Notes: generated from the letters alone by a model not told the origin. 14,886 bases of DNA from an uncultured Selenomonadales bacterium (GCA_937877545.1 CALFJE010000071.1:1-14886); one strand, 5' to 3'; positions 1 through 7,196 are shown, counted from the stretch's first letter. Numbers and translations are program-made.

Positions 1-875
1 CCCCCCCGATAGAACTTTCGCACATCACAGAAAACTTATCGTATCGTGTCCGTCAAAAGTTTTTGTCGGAGATACCATTGCCGCCGCCGCCGCCTGAACA
101 CGTACCCGAACGGAAGATCATCGCGTCGCTCACGTCGTGGACAAAACGAATCGGTACGGCGCACCTCGCAATTCAAACGATACTCAATCAGACACGCCAA
201 CCCGACTTGACGGTTCTTTATCTGGCAACGGACGAATTCCCGCGTCGCGAAGAGGATTTGCCGCGTGAACTCCTTGCGCTCCGCTCCGAACGCTTCGAGA
301 TTCGTTGGACAACAAATATCCGTTCGTACAAAAAACTGATTCCCGCGCTGAAGGACTTCCCCGACGATATTATCATCACGTTCGACGACGATTTACTGTT
401 CCGCCCCGAACTGGTTGAGCGATTGCTTATCGGTCACAAAAAATATCCCACGCTGATTCAATGCCACAGGATAACGAACATTTCTTTTGACGGGGCGGGC
501 AACGTCAAGACCTCGCACCTGCCTTACGACCGCCCGACTTATCTTAACAAGCTTTCGGGCGGCGCGGCTTGCTTGTATCCGCCACGCTGTCTGCACGAAG
601 ACGTTCTGCGCGAGGATAAATTCATGACGCTGGCTCCGACGAGCGATGATATATGGTTTTGGTTGATGGGCGTGTTGAATGGGCGGCGCGTCAACGTCGT
701 CGAGAACAATATCGATACGCTGAATTACATACCCGGCACACAGGCGGTCGGCTTAAGTCAAATCAACGACGCGGACGAAAAATTTTTCTTCAAGCACCTG
801 GATAACATTTTGAACGCGTACCCCGTGCTTAGGGACATGTTGCATTACGAACAACGGCTGGCTAACGGCAAATGA
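1..875 (+). CDS. GT-A-fold glycosyltransferase, 5' end outside window
   Basis: This is probably a nucleotide-sugar glycosyltransferase acting on a surface polysaccharide. Numbered from the first in-window start-like codon (TTG at 63), residues about 17-45 match the opening of this family (IIASLTSWTKRIGTAHLAIQ), and an acidic DDD metal-binding motif of GT-A enzymes lies at 108-110 inside IITFDDDLLF. The frame is open from the TTG back to base 3 without a stop, and that TTG has no Shine-Dalgarno sequence before it. The true start is therefore probably upstream of the window, and the proline run PLPPPPP is internal. The stop is at 873-875, 15 bp before the radical SAM gene, so the two are likely cotranscribed. 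Sugar donor and acceptor cannot be told. The family call is fairly safe, the substrate unknown. Confidence 0.8.
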   Translation, partial: PPIELSHITENLSYRVRQKFLSEIPLPPPPPEHVPERKIIASLTSWTKRIGTAHLAIQTILNQTRQPDLTVLYLATDEFPRREEDLPRELLALRSERFEIRWTTNIRSYKKLIPALKDFPDDIIITFDDDLLFRPELVERLLIGHKKYPTLIQCHRITNISFDGAGNVKTSHLPYDRPTYLNKLSGGAACLYPPRCLHEDVLREDKFMTLAPTSDDIWFWLMGVLNGRRVNVVENNIDTLNYIPGTQAVGLSQINDADEKFFFKHLDNILNAYPVLRDMLHYEQRLANGK

Positions 876-890
876 CTTTGGAGGGATTGC

Positions 891-2492
891 ATGGCGCACA
901 GTTACGAGGAGGACTTGCGGGCGCGGCTTGCCAAGGAGACGAATTTGACGGCGCAGACGGGCGGGCGGTTGCGATTCGCGTTGGCGTATCCGAATTGCTA
1001 TCGCGTCGGCATGTCAAACCTCGGCATCCATATCATTTACGAGCTTTTGAATTCGCGGGCGGATACGGCTTGCGAACGATTTTTTTTGCCCGAATTCAAC
1101 AATATGCTGAGCGTCGAGACGCAAACGCCGCTCAATAAATTTCAAGTTGTCGGCTTCGCGATAAGTTTTGAGCCGGACTATTTTAACGTCGTGAAAATGT
1201 TGCGCCTCGGCAAGATAAATCCGCGAGCGTCCGAGCGCACCGACTTCGACCCGATAATCATAGCGGGCGGAGCTTGCGCTACGTTCAACCCCGAACCGCT
1301 TGCCGAAATATTTGACGCGTTCGTTATCGGCGAGGGCGAAGTCATCTTGCCGTCGCTAATCGACGCGCTGCTTGAGACCGAACACCTCCCGCGACTTCAA
1401 CGTTTGGAGCGATTGGCGGGCGTGGCGGGCGTGTACGTGCCGCGCTTTCCGCAAAAAGTTTCGCGGCAATGGATAAGAGATTTGGACGCTTATCCCGCGC
1501 ATTCTACGATTTTGACCGACGACGCCGAATTTAATATGTACCTCGTGGAGACGGCGCGGGGTTGCGGGCGACACTGCCGATTTTGCATGGCGGGCTATTG
1601 CTTCCGCAAGCCGCGTAATCGTTCGCTTGACGTGCTTAAGGCTGAAATTCACGCCGCAAAAAAGTTCGGAAAAAAAATCGGGCTTATGGGCGCGGCAATA
1701 TCCGACTACCCGCAAATCGACGAGCTGTGCCGATTCATCTTGGGCGAGCGGCTTCAAATGTCTGTGGCGAGTTTCCGCGCAGATTCGGTGACGGCGGAGC
1801 TGGTTCAATCGTTGGCGGCGAGCGGGCTTAAGACGTTGACAATCGCGCCGGAGGTCGGCTCGGAAAAAATGCGGCGCGTCGTCAACAAGGGCATAACGGA
1901 GGAAAACGTCTTCGCGGCGGTGGAGCTGGGCTTGCGGGCGGGGATAAAAAATTTCCGGCTGTACTTCATGGTCGGGTTGCCGTTCGAGGAATTATCGGAC
2001 GTGGCGGCAATCGCGGAATTATCGGCGCAGATAAAAAAATTCTGCGGCGGGCGACTGACGTTGAGCGTGAATCCGTTCGTGCCCAAGCCGTTTACGCCGT
2101 TTCAATGGGCGGCGTTCGCGGGGCGGAAATATTTGGAGGCGGCGTTCAAAAATCTGCGCGGAGGCTTAAAGTCGGCGGGCGGCGTGGAGATAATTTCGGA
2201 GTCGGTGCGTTCGTCCGAAATTCAAGCGATACTTGCACGCGGCGACAGGAAACTTTCGGCGGTCGTTGTGCAATCGGAGTCCGCGCAGGAGTTCAGGAAA
2301 AATTTCAAGGCGTCGGGGCTTGACGCGGAATTTTATCTGCGCGGGCGCGACTTGGAAGAAAATTTACCATGGGATTTTTTGGAGCAGGGCTTCGGCAAGG
2401 AGTATCTTCGCGGAGAGTTCAAGCGAGCTGCCGAGTTCAAGACGACGCCGCGTTGTTTCGACGGTTGCAAACGTTGCGGTGTTTGTTCGTGA
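891..2492 (+). CDS. B12-binding-type radical SAM protein (TIGR03960-like)
   Basis: This 533-residue protein has a cobalamin-binding-like N-terminal half (about 25-160, including RLRFALAYPNCYRVGMSNLG and the IAGGACATFNPEP stretch) followed by a radical SAM core. The SAM-cluster cysteines are C225, C229 and C232 in CGRHCRFC (CxxxCxxC). The C-terminus carries a second cysteine set, C522, C526, C529 and C532, which could hold another Fe-S cluster. N-terminal LAYPNCYRVGMSNLG and the C-terminal LPWDF...TTP-C...CGVC pattern resemble the uncharacterised TIGR03960 family, often encoded near ribonuclease G in Firmicutes; RNase G is not seen here. The reaction is unknown. ATG at 891 follows GGAGGG at 880-885, a good start. 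It carries several copies of the TCCGCGCAG word described in the findings. Confidence 0.85.
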   Translation: MAHSYEEDLRARLAKETNLTAQTGGRLRFALAYPNCYRVGMSNLGIHIIYELLNSRADTACERFFLPEFNNMLSVETQTPLNKFQVVGFAISFEPDYFNVVKMLRLGKINPRASERTDFDPIIIAGGACATFNPEPLAEIFDAFVIGEGEVILPSLIDALLETEHLPRLQRLERLAGVAGVYVPRFPQKVSRQWIRDLDAYPAHSTILTDDAEFNMYLVETARGCGRHCRFCMAGYCFRKPRNRSLDVLKAEIHAAKKFGKKIGLMGAAISDYPQIDELCRFILGERLQMSVASFRADSVTAELVQSLAASGLKTLTIAPEVGSEKMRRVVNKGITEENVFAAVELGLRAGIKNFRLYFMVGLPFEELSDVAAIAELSAQIKKFCGGRLTLSVNPFVPKPFTPFQWAAFAGRKYLEAAFKNLRGGLKSAGGVEIISESVRSSEIQAILARGDRKLSAVVVQSESAQEFRKNFKASGLDAEFYLRGRDLEENLPWDFLEQGFGKEYLRGEFKRAAEFKTTPRCFDGCKRCGVCS

Positions 2493-2503
2493 AAATATTG
2501 CTT

Positions 2504-2512
2504 TCCGCGCAG
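2504..2512 (+). repeat. Intergenic copy of dispersed nonamer TCCGCGCAG
   Basis: TTTCCGCGCAGGTT lies in the 71-bp gap between the radical SAM gene and trkA, outside any coding region. It is one of 11 exact copies of TCCGCGCAG (either strand) in the window. The copy itself is certain; any function is inference. Confidence 0.5.
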
Positions 2513-2563
2513 GTTGCCGAGAAAAAATTTTTATAGTAAATTTGGGCGGAAGGAGTGATTCAA

Positions 2564-3904
2564 ATGCGCGTGGTAATCGTCGGGGCGGGCAAGCTGGGCT
2601 ACACGATAGCGGAGCTTTTGAGCAACGAGGGCATGTCGGTAACGGTAATCGACCGCGAGGAAAGTCAACTTACCGCCGTTAAAAATAATCTGGACGTGCT
2701 TACGATAACCGCCAACGGCGCAAGCCCCATAACCATGGACGACCCCGACGTAAACGGCGCGGACGTGTTTATCGCGGTCACGGACATCGACGAGGTTAAT
2801 ATGGTCGCCTGCATCCTCGCCAAAAAACACGGTATCCGTCACACAATCGCCCGTATTCGCGATATGCAATTCCTAAGCGAGGCTAAAGACTACCTTAAAA
2901 AAAATTTCGATATAGACCTCATGCTCAACCCCGAAATGATAGCCGCGCACGAAATTTATCGAATCCTCATGACGCCGGCGGCACTCGACGTTGACGAATT
3001 CGCGGGCGGCAAAGTGCGGCTCTTCGAGGTAAAAATCCGCAAGGACAGCAAAGTCGTCGACATCCCGCTTAAAAAGCTGAAATTGCCGACGGGAGTCCTG
3101 GCGGGGCTAATCTTCCGCGATCACCAAATGATAATCCCGCACGGCGACGATTCGCTTCAAGTGCACGATAATGCTTATTTCATCGGCTTCCCCGACGCGA
3201 TAGAGAAATTCAGTTCAAATTTCGTGCAACAGGATTCGCGCAAGCTTGAACGTGTAATGATAATCGGCGCGGGGCGGATAGCGCGGACGTTGGCGGTCAT
3301 GCTGATAAATGCGGGCGTGAACGTCAAAGTTATCGAGAAAGACCGCGACCGTTGCGAGGACATGGCGCAACTTTTGACGGGCGACAATATAGCGATATAC
3401 GGCGACGGCACGAACGTAGACTTGTTGGCGCAAGAGGGCATAGCGTCGGCGGACGTGGCAGTCTGCCTGACCGAGGACGACAAGCTCAACTTGATGATGG
3501 CGTTGCTGGCGAAGCACCTGGGCGCGAAAAAAACGGTCGTGCGCGTCTATCGGACGGAATACGCGGATTTGATAGAAAAAGTCGGCGTCGACGTGGTAAT
3601 ATCGGCGCGGTTGCTGTCGGCGAGCGAGGTTTTGGCATTCGTGCGACGCGGCGGCGTGGTAAGCGTGTCGATATTGGAGGGCGCACGAGCCGAGGCGGTC
3701 GAGGTCATCGTCCAAAGCGGCGCGAGGGTTGCGGGTCAAAAGTTAATGGACGTTCGCCTCCCGAAGTCGTGTTTGGTTTGCGCCTACGTCCGAAAAAATA
3801 AAGCCGCCATTCCCAACGGCAACACAGTCCTTTTGCCCGGCGACAGGACGATTCTTTTCTGCTTACGCGGCGCGGCTCAAGAAGTCATGACGTGGTTTAA
3901 CTGA
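2564..3904 (+). CDS. trkA: TrkA, NAD-binding regulator of Trk potassium uptake
   Basis: TrkA is the cytoplasmic, nucleotide-binding subunit that gates the TrkH/TrkG potassium channel. The 446 residues form two tandem RCK units. The first opens with RVVIVGAGKLGYTIAELL (GxGxxG at 7-12) and an Asp at the end of the second strand (VTVIDRE). The second, near residue 225, opens with VMIIGAGRIARTLAVML, where the third glycine is alanine. Each Rossmann unit is followed by a C-terminal RCK segment, the usual two-repeat TrkA layout and length. I chose ATG 2564 because AAGGAG at 2550-2555 lies 8 nt upstream; an in-frame GTG at 2555 overlaps that site and is unlikely. No trkH is seen in the window. The gene ends 11 bp before the methyltransferase gene. 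Confidence 0.92.
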   Translation: MRVVIVGAGKLGYTIAELLSNEGMSVTVIDREESQLTAVKNNLDVLTITANGASPITMDDPDVNGADVFIAVTDIDEVNMVACILAKKHGIRHTIARIRDMQFLSEAKDYLKKNFDIDLMLNPEMIAAHEIYRILMTPAALDVDEFAGGKVRLFEVKIRKDSKVVDIPLKKLKLPTGVLAGLIFRDHQMIIPHGDDSLQVHDNAYFIGFPDAIEKFSSNFVQQDSRKLERVMIIGAGRIARTLAVMLINAGVNVKVIEKDRDRCEDMAQLLTGDNIAIYGDGTNVDLLAQEGIASADVAVCLTEDDKLNLMMALLAKHLGAKKTVVRVYRTEYADLIEKVGVDVVISARLLSASEVLAFVRRGGVVSVSILEGARAEAVEVIVQSGARVAGQKLMDVRLPKSCLVCAYVRKNKAAIPNGNTVLLPGDRTILFCLRGAAQEVMTWFN

Positions 3905-3915
3905 GAGGTTACCTA

Positions 3916-4971
3916 ATGGTAAACAATCAAAATCTGAACAACGCGGCACGAGTCAAGAACGACGAATTTTATACGCAACTCAAAGACATTCAGCGCGAGT
4001 TGTATTATTATTGGCTGTACGACGAAAACTTTTTGCGGGATAAGACGTTACTCCTCCCGTGCGACGACCCCGAATGGAGCAACTTCACAAAATTTTTTGC
4101 GCAAAACTTCACGCGCTACGGCTTGAAAAAGTTAATCTCCACGAGTTACGCCGTTGAAAATAAAAAGTCCGGCTTTAAGCCCATGCGTGACCTCTTCGAC
4201 GATACGGACGCCGTCAACACGCCCAGAAATTTCGCACGCGGCAAGGTTTTAATCCTCGAACGCGGCAAGATTAACGACAAGCCCTTTGAGTATCTTGAAG
4301 GCGACGGCGATTTTCGTTCGGAGGAGATTAAGCGGTTTCGCGACGAGGTGGACGTAATAATCACCAATCCGCCCTTCAGCCTGTTCAGAGAGTTTTTCAC
4401 TTGGATTTTATCTGCCGGTAAAAAATTCCTGGTAATCGGCAACATGAACGCCATAACCTACAAGGAAGTTTTCCCGTTTATTAAGAACAACGACGTATGG
4501 TTGGGCACGACGAGCTTTTCAAACGAGATGGTCTTTGGCGTCCCTGAGGATTTTGACGTTCGGGAGCCTTACAGGCAGCGGGCGGCGCAATTGGGTTTTT
4601 GGGGGAATTACACGCGCATAGGCAATTCCTGTTGGCTGACGAATTTGGAACACGGCAAGCGTCACGAGCCGCTTAAACTCATGACGCTGGAAGAAAATCT
4701 CCTCAACAGCAAGCACAAGGAAATTCGGGATGTCGGCTATCTGAAATACGATAATTGCGACGCGATAGAGGTTCCCTACGTCGACGCGATACCGTCCGAT
4801 TATGAGGGCGTGATGGGCGTCCCCATTACTTTTCTCAACAAGTATTGCCCCGACCAATTCGAGATTATCGGCAAGATTGATACGGATATTCGCAACAAGT
4901 ATACTTTGGCGCGCCCGATTGTTAAAGGCAAACGCAAATTCAAACGCATTGCCATTCGGTTTCGGTCGTGA
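3916..4971 (+). CDS. EcoRI-family adenine-specific DNA methyltransferase
   Basis: This is a 351-residue N6-adenine DNA methyltransferase of the M.EcoRI family. Several blocks align from memory with M.EcoRI: KNDEFYTQLKDIQRELYYY (about 14-32), CDDPEWSNFTKFFAQNF (49-65), GDGDFRSEE (129-137), catalytic motif IV as NPPFSLF (151-157), NAITYKEVF, and near the C-terminus YNGVMGVPITFL-like YEGVMGVPITFL. M.EcoRI methylates GAATTC; whether this enzyme has the same target is inference. No restriction endonuclease is encoded beside it, so it may be a solitary methylase. ATG 3916 follows AGAGG at 3904-3908. The gene looks more AT-rich than its neighbours and contains no TCCGCGCAG word, mild hints of transfer. 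It sits between two transport-related genes. Confidence 0.9.
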   Translation: MVNNQNLNNAARVKNDEFYTQLKDIQRELYYYWLYDENFLRDKTLLLPCDDPEWSNFTKFFAQNFTRYGLKKLISTSYAVENKKSGFKPMRDLFDDTDAVNTPRNFARGKVLILERGKINDKPFEYLEGDGDFRSEEIKRFRDEVDVIITNPPFSLFREFFTWILSAGKKFLVIGNMNAITYKEVFPFIKNNDVWLGTTSFSNEMVFGVPEDFDVREPYRQRAAQLGFWGNYTRIGNSCWLTNLEHGKRHEPLKLMTLEENLLNSKHKEIRDVGYLKYDNCDAIEVPYVDAIPSDYEGVMGVPITFLNKYCPDQFEIIGKIDTDIRNKYTLARPIVKGKRKFKRIAIRFRS

Positions 4972-4984
4972 TTGAGGCGGAAAA

Positions 4985-5299
4985 ATGTTTACGGGCAGAG
5001 AAAATAAAATTTCGGCGGAACATCTTCAGGCGGGCGAAACGATAATTATAATCGGCTTCGGGCAATCGATGACGCCGATTTTAAAGTCGGGGCAACCTGC
5101 GCTTGTCGCGCCCGTCACCGCCGACACGCCGCTCGGCAAAAACGATATCGTTTTCTGCAAGGTCGCGGGGCATTATTACCTGCACAAAATCACCGCCGTC
5201 CGAAACGGCAACACCTATCAAATCTCGAACAATCACGGGCACGCCAACGGTTGGTGCTCCCGAAAATGCATTTACGGCATCATGATTAAAAAACTCTGA
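4985..5299 (+). CDS. Small S24/S26 peptidase-like protein
   Basis: This 104-residue protein resembles the catalytic fold shared by LexA-type (S24) and signal-peptidase-type (S26) enzymes. Ser28 lies in GFGQSMTPIL, the expected SM-P nucleophile context. A GKNDIVFCKVAGHYYLHKI strand pair follows (51-69), with H67 or K59/K68 as possible partners of the serine, then NNHGHANGW (82-90), matching the usual G-N-N...G-W turn. There is no transmembrane anchor or signal peptide, and no DNA-binding domain, so it is neither an ordinary leader peptidase nor a full LexA-type repressor. It lies 13 bp after the methyltransferase gene and may belong with it. Start ATG 4985 has a modest GAGGCGG upstream. Activity and substrate are unknown. 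Confidence 0.65.
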   Translation: MFTGRENKISAEHLQAGETIIIIGFGQSMTPILKSGQPALVAPVTADTPLGKNDIVFCKVAGHYYLHKITAVRNGNTYQISNNHGHANGWCSRKCIYGIMIKKL

Positions 5300-5312
5300 C
5301 GGAGGCGATTGA

Positions 5313-5969
5313 ATGTTCAACTTCGCACGCAAGGATAATGAATTCTTCGATTTGTTTTTGGAGAACGCCAAATTTTTCCATCTGGGCGCGGTTTTGCTCG
5401 ACGACGTGATTAAAGACCCCAATCAGGCATTTGAACGCATTGAGGATATTTTGGGGCTTGAGTCCGCCGCCGACGCCGTCAACGAAAAAATCATCAACAA
5501 GCTGAACTTGAGCTTTATCACGCCGATTGACCGCGAGGATATTTACGCCATTGCCAACGAGCTGGATATGGGCGTCGACATGTTGCAGGGCGCGTTGCAG
5601 AGGATAATCATGTATCACGCGGGGCATTCGACCAAGCGCAGTCACGCCTTGACGAAACTTTTGCTTGAGAGTACCGACGAATTGGTTAAGGCGTTCAAGC
5701 TCCTCCACGACGTTAAAAAGAATCAGCGCGAGATTCTCGACGCCGTCCACAAGGTTTCGGACAACGAGAGCCGCGGCGATTTGATTTACCGCGCAGATAT
5801 AGGCATTCTGTTCGACGAGGCTGTCGAGGCGGCTAAGGAGCACGGAGCGAGCCGCGCAGTTATTCACCTAATCAAGTGGAAAGATATTTTGGAGGACGTG
5901 GAGGAGGCTCTTGACCATACAAAGCGCGTCGGCGACATGATTCGCGGCGTCGTCATGAAGTACGCTTGA
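5313..5969 (+). CDS. DUF47 family PhoU-like protein
   Basis: This 218-residue, all-helical protein belongs to the DUF47/PhoU-related family (TIGR00153-like), usually found beside Pit-type phosphate transporters and thought to modulate them. The hallmark FITPIDREDIYAIANELD is at about 69-86, preceded by an E..AD....I...L acidic helix, and the C-terminal helices keep the KWKDILEDVEEALDHT pattern near residue 189. Family members are about 210 residues, so the gene is full length. ATG 5313 follows GGAGG at 5301-5305. No pit gene is in the window, so its transporter partner must lie elsewhere. It is the last gene of the left plus-strand block and is followed by an intrinsic terminator. Confidence 0.88.
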   Translation: MFNFARKDNEFFDLFLENAKFFHLGAVLLDDVIKDPNQAFERIEDILGLESAADAVNEKIINKLNLSFITPIDREDIYAIANELDMGVDMLQGALQRIIMYHAGHSTKRSHALTKLLLESTDELVKAFKLLHDVKKNQREILDAVHKVSDNESRGDLIYRADIGILFDEAVEAAKEHGASRAVIHLIKWKDILEDVEEALDHTKRVGDMIRGVVMKYA

Positions 5970-5989
5970 GCCGCAATGCAAACCAATAA

Positions 5990-6020
5990 CCCCCGCCGAA
6001 TATTGACGGGGGATTTTTTT
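5990..6020 (+). terminator. Rho-independent terminator after the DUF47 gene
   Basis: CCCCCG (5990-5995) pairs with CGGGGG (6007-6012) around an 11-nt loop, followed by ATTTTTTT. It lies 20 nt after the DUF47 stop codon and closes the left plus-strand block. Confidence 0.85.
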
Positions 6021-6041
6021 ACTCCGCGCAATTTTTTTAAG

Positions 6042-6074
6042 AAAAACCCCCCTCCGATTTGGAAGGGGGCTTTT
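6042..6074 (-). terminator. Terminator of the hydroxyacid dehydrogenase gene
   Basis: On the minus strand CCCCCTTCC pairs with GGAGGGGGG (one U-G wobble), followed by TTTTTCTT. It starts about 34 nt past the dehydrogenase stop. On the plus strand the wobble becomes a C-A mismatch and a TTTT run follows, so it may also act as a backup for the convergent DUF47 transcript. It shares its core with the hairpins near 8440 and 14390. Confidence 0.85.
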
Positions 6075-6102
6075 CTATGCAAGAAAATTTGTCGTTCGGA
6101 GA

Positions 6103-7071
6103 TTATTTGATGCCTGCGCCGTCGAGAGCCGAGCGGACGGATTTGGCAGCCGCGTACATCTTTTCGAGTTCTTCGTCGGTGAGGGCAACTTCAAAGACGC
6201 GCATAATGCCGTCGGCGCAAATCATGCGGGGCATGGAGAGGGCAACGTCTTTAATGCCGTATTCGCCTTCCATGATAGCCGAGCAGGGCAGAATGGTATG
6301 CTCATCATAGAGGACGGATTTGACGAAACGAACAGCCGCCATAGCAACGCCCGTGTTGGTGAAGCCTTTGCGGTTGATAACGTCGTAAGCGACTTGAATC
6401 AGCTCTTGCTCAACGGCTTTCTTGTCGAGCGGTTCGGTGTGACGGAAGTACTCGTCGAGTTTTTCAAGCGGGAAGCCTGCGCAACCCGTGGTAGACCAGG
6501 CGACGAAAGCCGCATTGCCGTGTTCGCCGAGGACGTAGCCGTTGATGTTCTTCGGGTCAACTTCGTACTTGTTGGCGAGGATACGACGGAAGCGGTAAGT
6601 TTCGAGCATGGTGCCGGTGCCGAGAATCAAATTGCGCGGATAGCCGATTTCATCAGCGATTTTGCTGACGACGTAGGTTGCAACGTCAAGCGGGTTGGTG
6701 ATGAGGATAATGACGGCGTCTTTGGTGTGTTCGGCGACGGAGCGGAAGACCGAATTCATGATCTTTGCGTTGGTGCCGGCGAGTTTGAGACGGTCGGGGG
6801 TTTCGCCCGGACGAATCGACGGACCCGCGCAGATGATGACGATGTTGGCGCCCGCACAAGCACTGTAGTCGCCGGTGGCGCGGAATTTGATATTGGTGCT
6901 GTAGACGCAAGCGGTCGCGTGGCTGGAGTCGGTTGCTTCGCCCCAAGCCTTGTCCTGATTGAGGTCGATCAAAACGATTTCAGAGGCGAGTTGGAAGTCG
7001 GCGAGTTTGTTGACGACTGCCGAGCCGACGTTTGAAGTTCCGATGACAACGATTTTCCTGCGATTCTGCAT
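6103..7071 (-). CDS. L-lactate / L-2-hydroxyacid dehydrogenase family protein
   Basis: This NAD-dependent LDH/MDH-superfamily enzyme (322 residues) probably reduces a 2-oxoacid at the end of fermentation. Visible parts are the nucleotide-binding loop GTSNVG (11-16, middle Gly replaced by Ser), D36 after the second strand, NPLD (126-129), R160, and catalytic H184 in GEHGN. Several sites depart from standard L-LDH. The specificity position that is Gln in LDH and Arg in MDH appears to be I86 in PSIRPGET. The mobile loop is two residues longer before R94. The relay Asp in LDSARFR is Glu157 (LETYRFR). This resembles the 2-hydroxyisocaproate dehydrogenase branch, so pyruvate may not be the real substrate. 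ATG 7071 follows AAGGAGG; an upstream in-frame start at 7164 lies inside the promoter and is rejected. Confidence 0.85.
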   Translation of the reverse strand: MQNRRKIVVIGTSNVGSAVVNKLADFQLASEIVLIDLNQDKAWGEATDSSHATACVYSTNIKFRATGDYSACAGANIVIICAGPSIRPGETPDRLKLAGTNAKIMNSVFRSVAEHTKDAVIILITNPLDVATYVVSKIADEIGYPRNLILGTGTMLETYRFRRILANKYEVDPKNINGYVLGEHGNAAFVAWSTTGCAGFPLEKLDEYFRHTEPLDKKAVEQELIQVAYDVINRKGFTNTGVAMAAVRFVKSVLYDEHTILPCSAIMEGEYGIKDVALSMPRMICADGIMRVFEVALTDEELEKMYAAAKSVRSALDGAGIK

Positions 7072-7108
7072 TTGCCATTCCTCCTTATGGTTGACGAAAA
7101 ACCTTCGC

Positions 7109-7123
7109 GGAGCGGGTTGCTCC
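7109..7123 (-). promoter_or_regulatory. Small inverted repeat in the dehydrogenase 5' leader
   Basis: GGAGC and GCTCC form a perfect 5-bp inverted repeat around a 5-nt loop, between the predicted transcription start (about 7129) and the ribosome binding site. It could be a leader hairpin or an operator half; no known element is recognised. Confidence 0.35.
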
Positions 7124-7132
7124 CTTGTTGCG

Positions 7133-7149
7133 AAAAGTTTACAACTTTT
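7133..7149. promoter_or_regulatory. Operator-like inverted repeat over the dehydrogenase -10
   Basis: AAAAGTT-TAC-AACTTTT is a perfect 7-bp inverted repeat with a 3-bp spacer, and it covers the predicted -10 of the minus-strand promoter (7136-7141). A dimeric repressor bound here would block transcription. It does not match the Rex consensus TTGTGAA-N4-TTCACAA as I know it, so the regulator is unknown. Confidence 0.5.
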
Positions 7150-7164
7150 GCCGCCGCCCGTCAA
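7136..7164 (-). promoter_or_regulatory. Predicted promoter of the hydroxyacid dehydrogenase gene
   Basis: On the minus strand TTGACG (7164-7159) and TAAACT (7141-7136) are separated by exactly 17 bp. Transcription should start near 7129, giving a leader of about 58 nt. Confidence 0.6.
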
Positions 7165-7178
7165 GCCGCCTTGCGCGA

Positions 7179-7193
7179 AAAATTCTGAAAACT
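7179..7193. promoter_or_regulatory. Candidate CodY-binding box
   Basis: AAAATTCTGAAAACT matches the CodY consensus AATTTTCWGAAAATT at 12 of 15 positions, including the central TTCTGAAAA. It sits 3 bp before the -35 of the codY promoter and 14 bp beyond the -35 of the divergent dehydrogenase promoter. It could therefore give autoregulation of codY and possibly control of the dehydrogenase. The match is seen; the binding is inference. Confidence 0.55.
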
Positions 7194-7196
7194 AAA

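Noticed and set aside
63..65. TTG as the start of the glycosyltransferase gene
   Set aside because: The frame stays open to the window edge and there is no Shine-Dalgarno sequence before the TTG, so the start is probably outside.
872..1138. 88-codon plus-strand reading frame overlapping the radical SAM start
   Set aside because: It lies in another frame of a clear gene, has low-complexity Gly/Ala content and no ribosome binding site.
2531..2540. Separate trkA promoter using TATAGT at 2532
   Set aside because: No -35 at an acceptable distance; the nearest TTG-type words give spacers of 12 or 28 bp.
4985..5299. Cognate EcoRI restriction endonuclease beside the methyltransferase
   Set aside because: At 104 residues it is far too short and its motifs fit the S24/S26 fold instead.
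6298..7035. Long plus-strand reading frame of 245 codons
   Set aside because: It is antisense to the dehydrogenase gene; its length comes from the codon bias of the real gene and it matches no family.
7133..7149. Rex-binding site at the dehydrogenase promoter
   Set aside because: The palindrome AAAAGTT-TAC-AACTTTT lacks the TTGTGAA/TTCACAA halves of Rex operators.
7072..7164. 31-residue N-terminal extension of the dehydrogenase
   Set aside because: It would start inside the predicted promoter, reads through the strong AAGGAGG, and has no resemblance to the family; ATG 7071 fits the family N-terminus.
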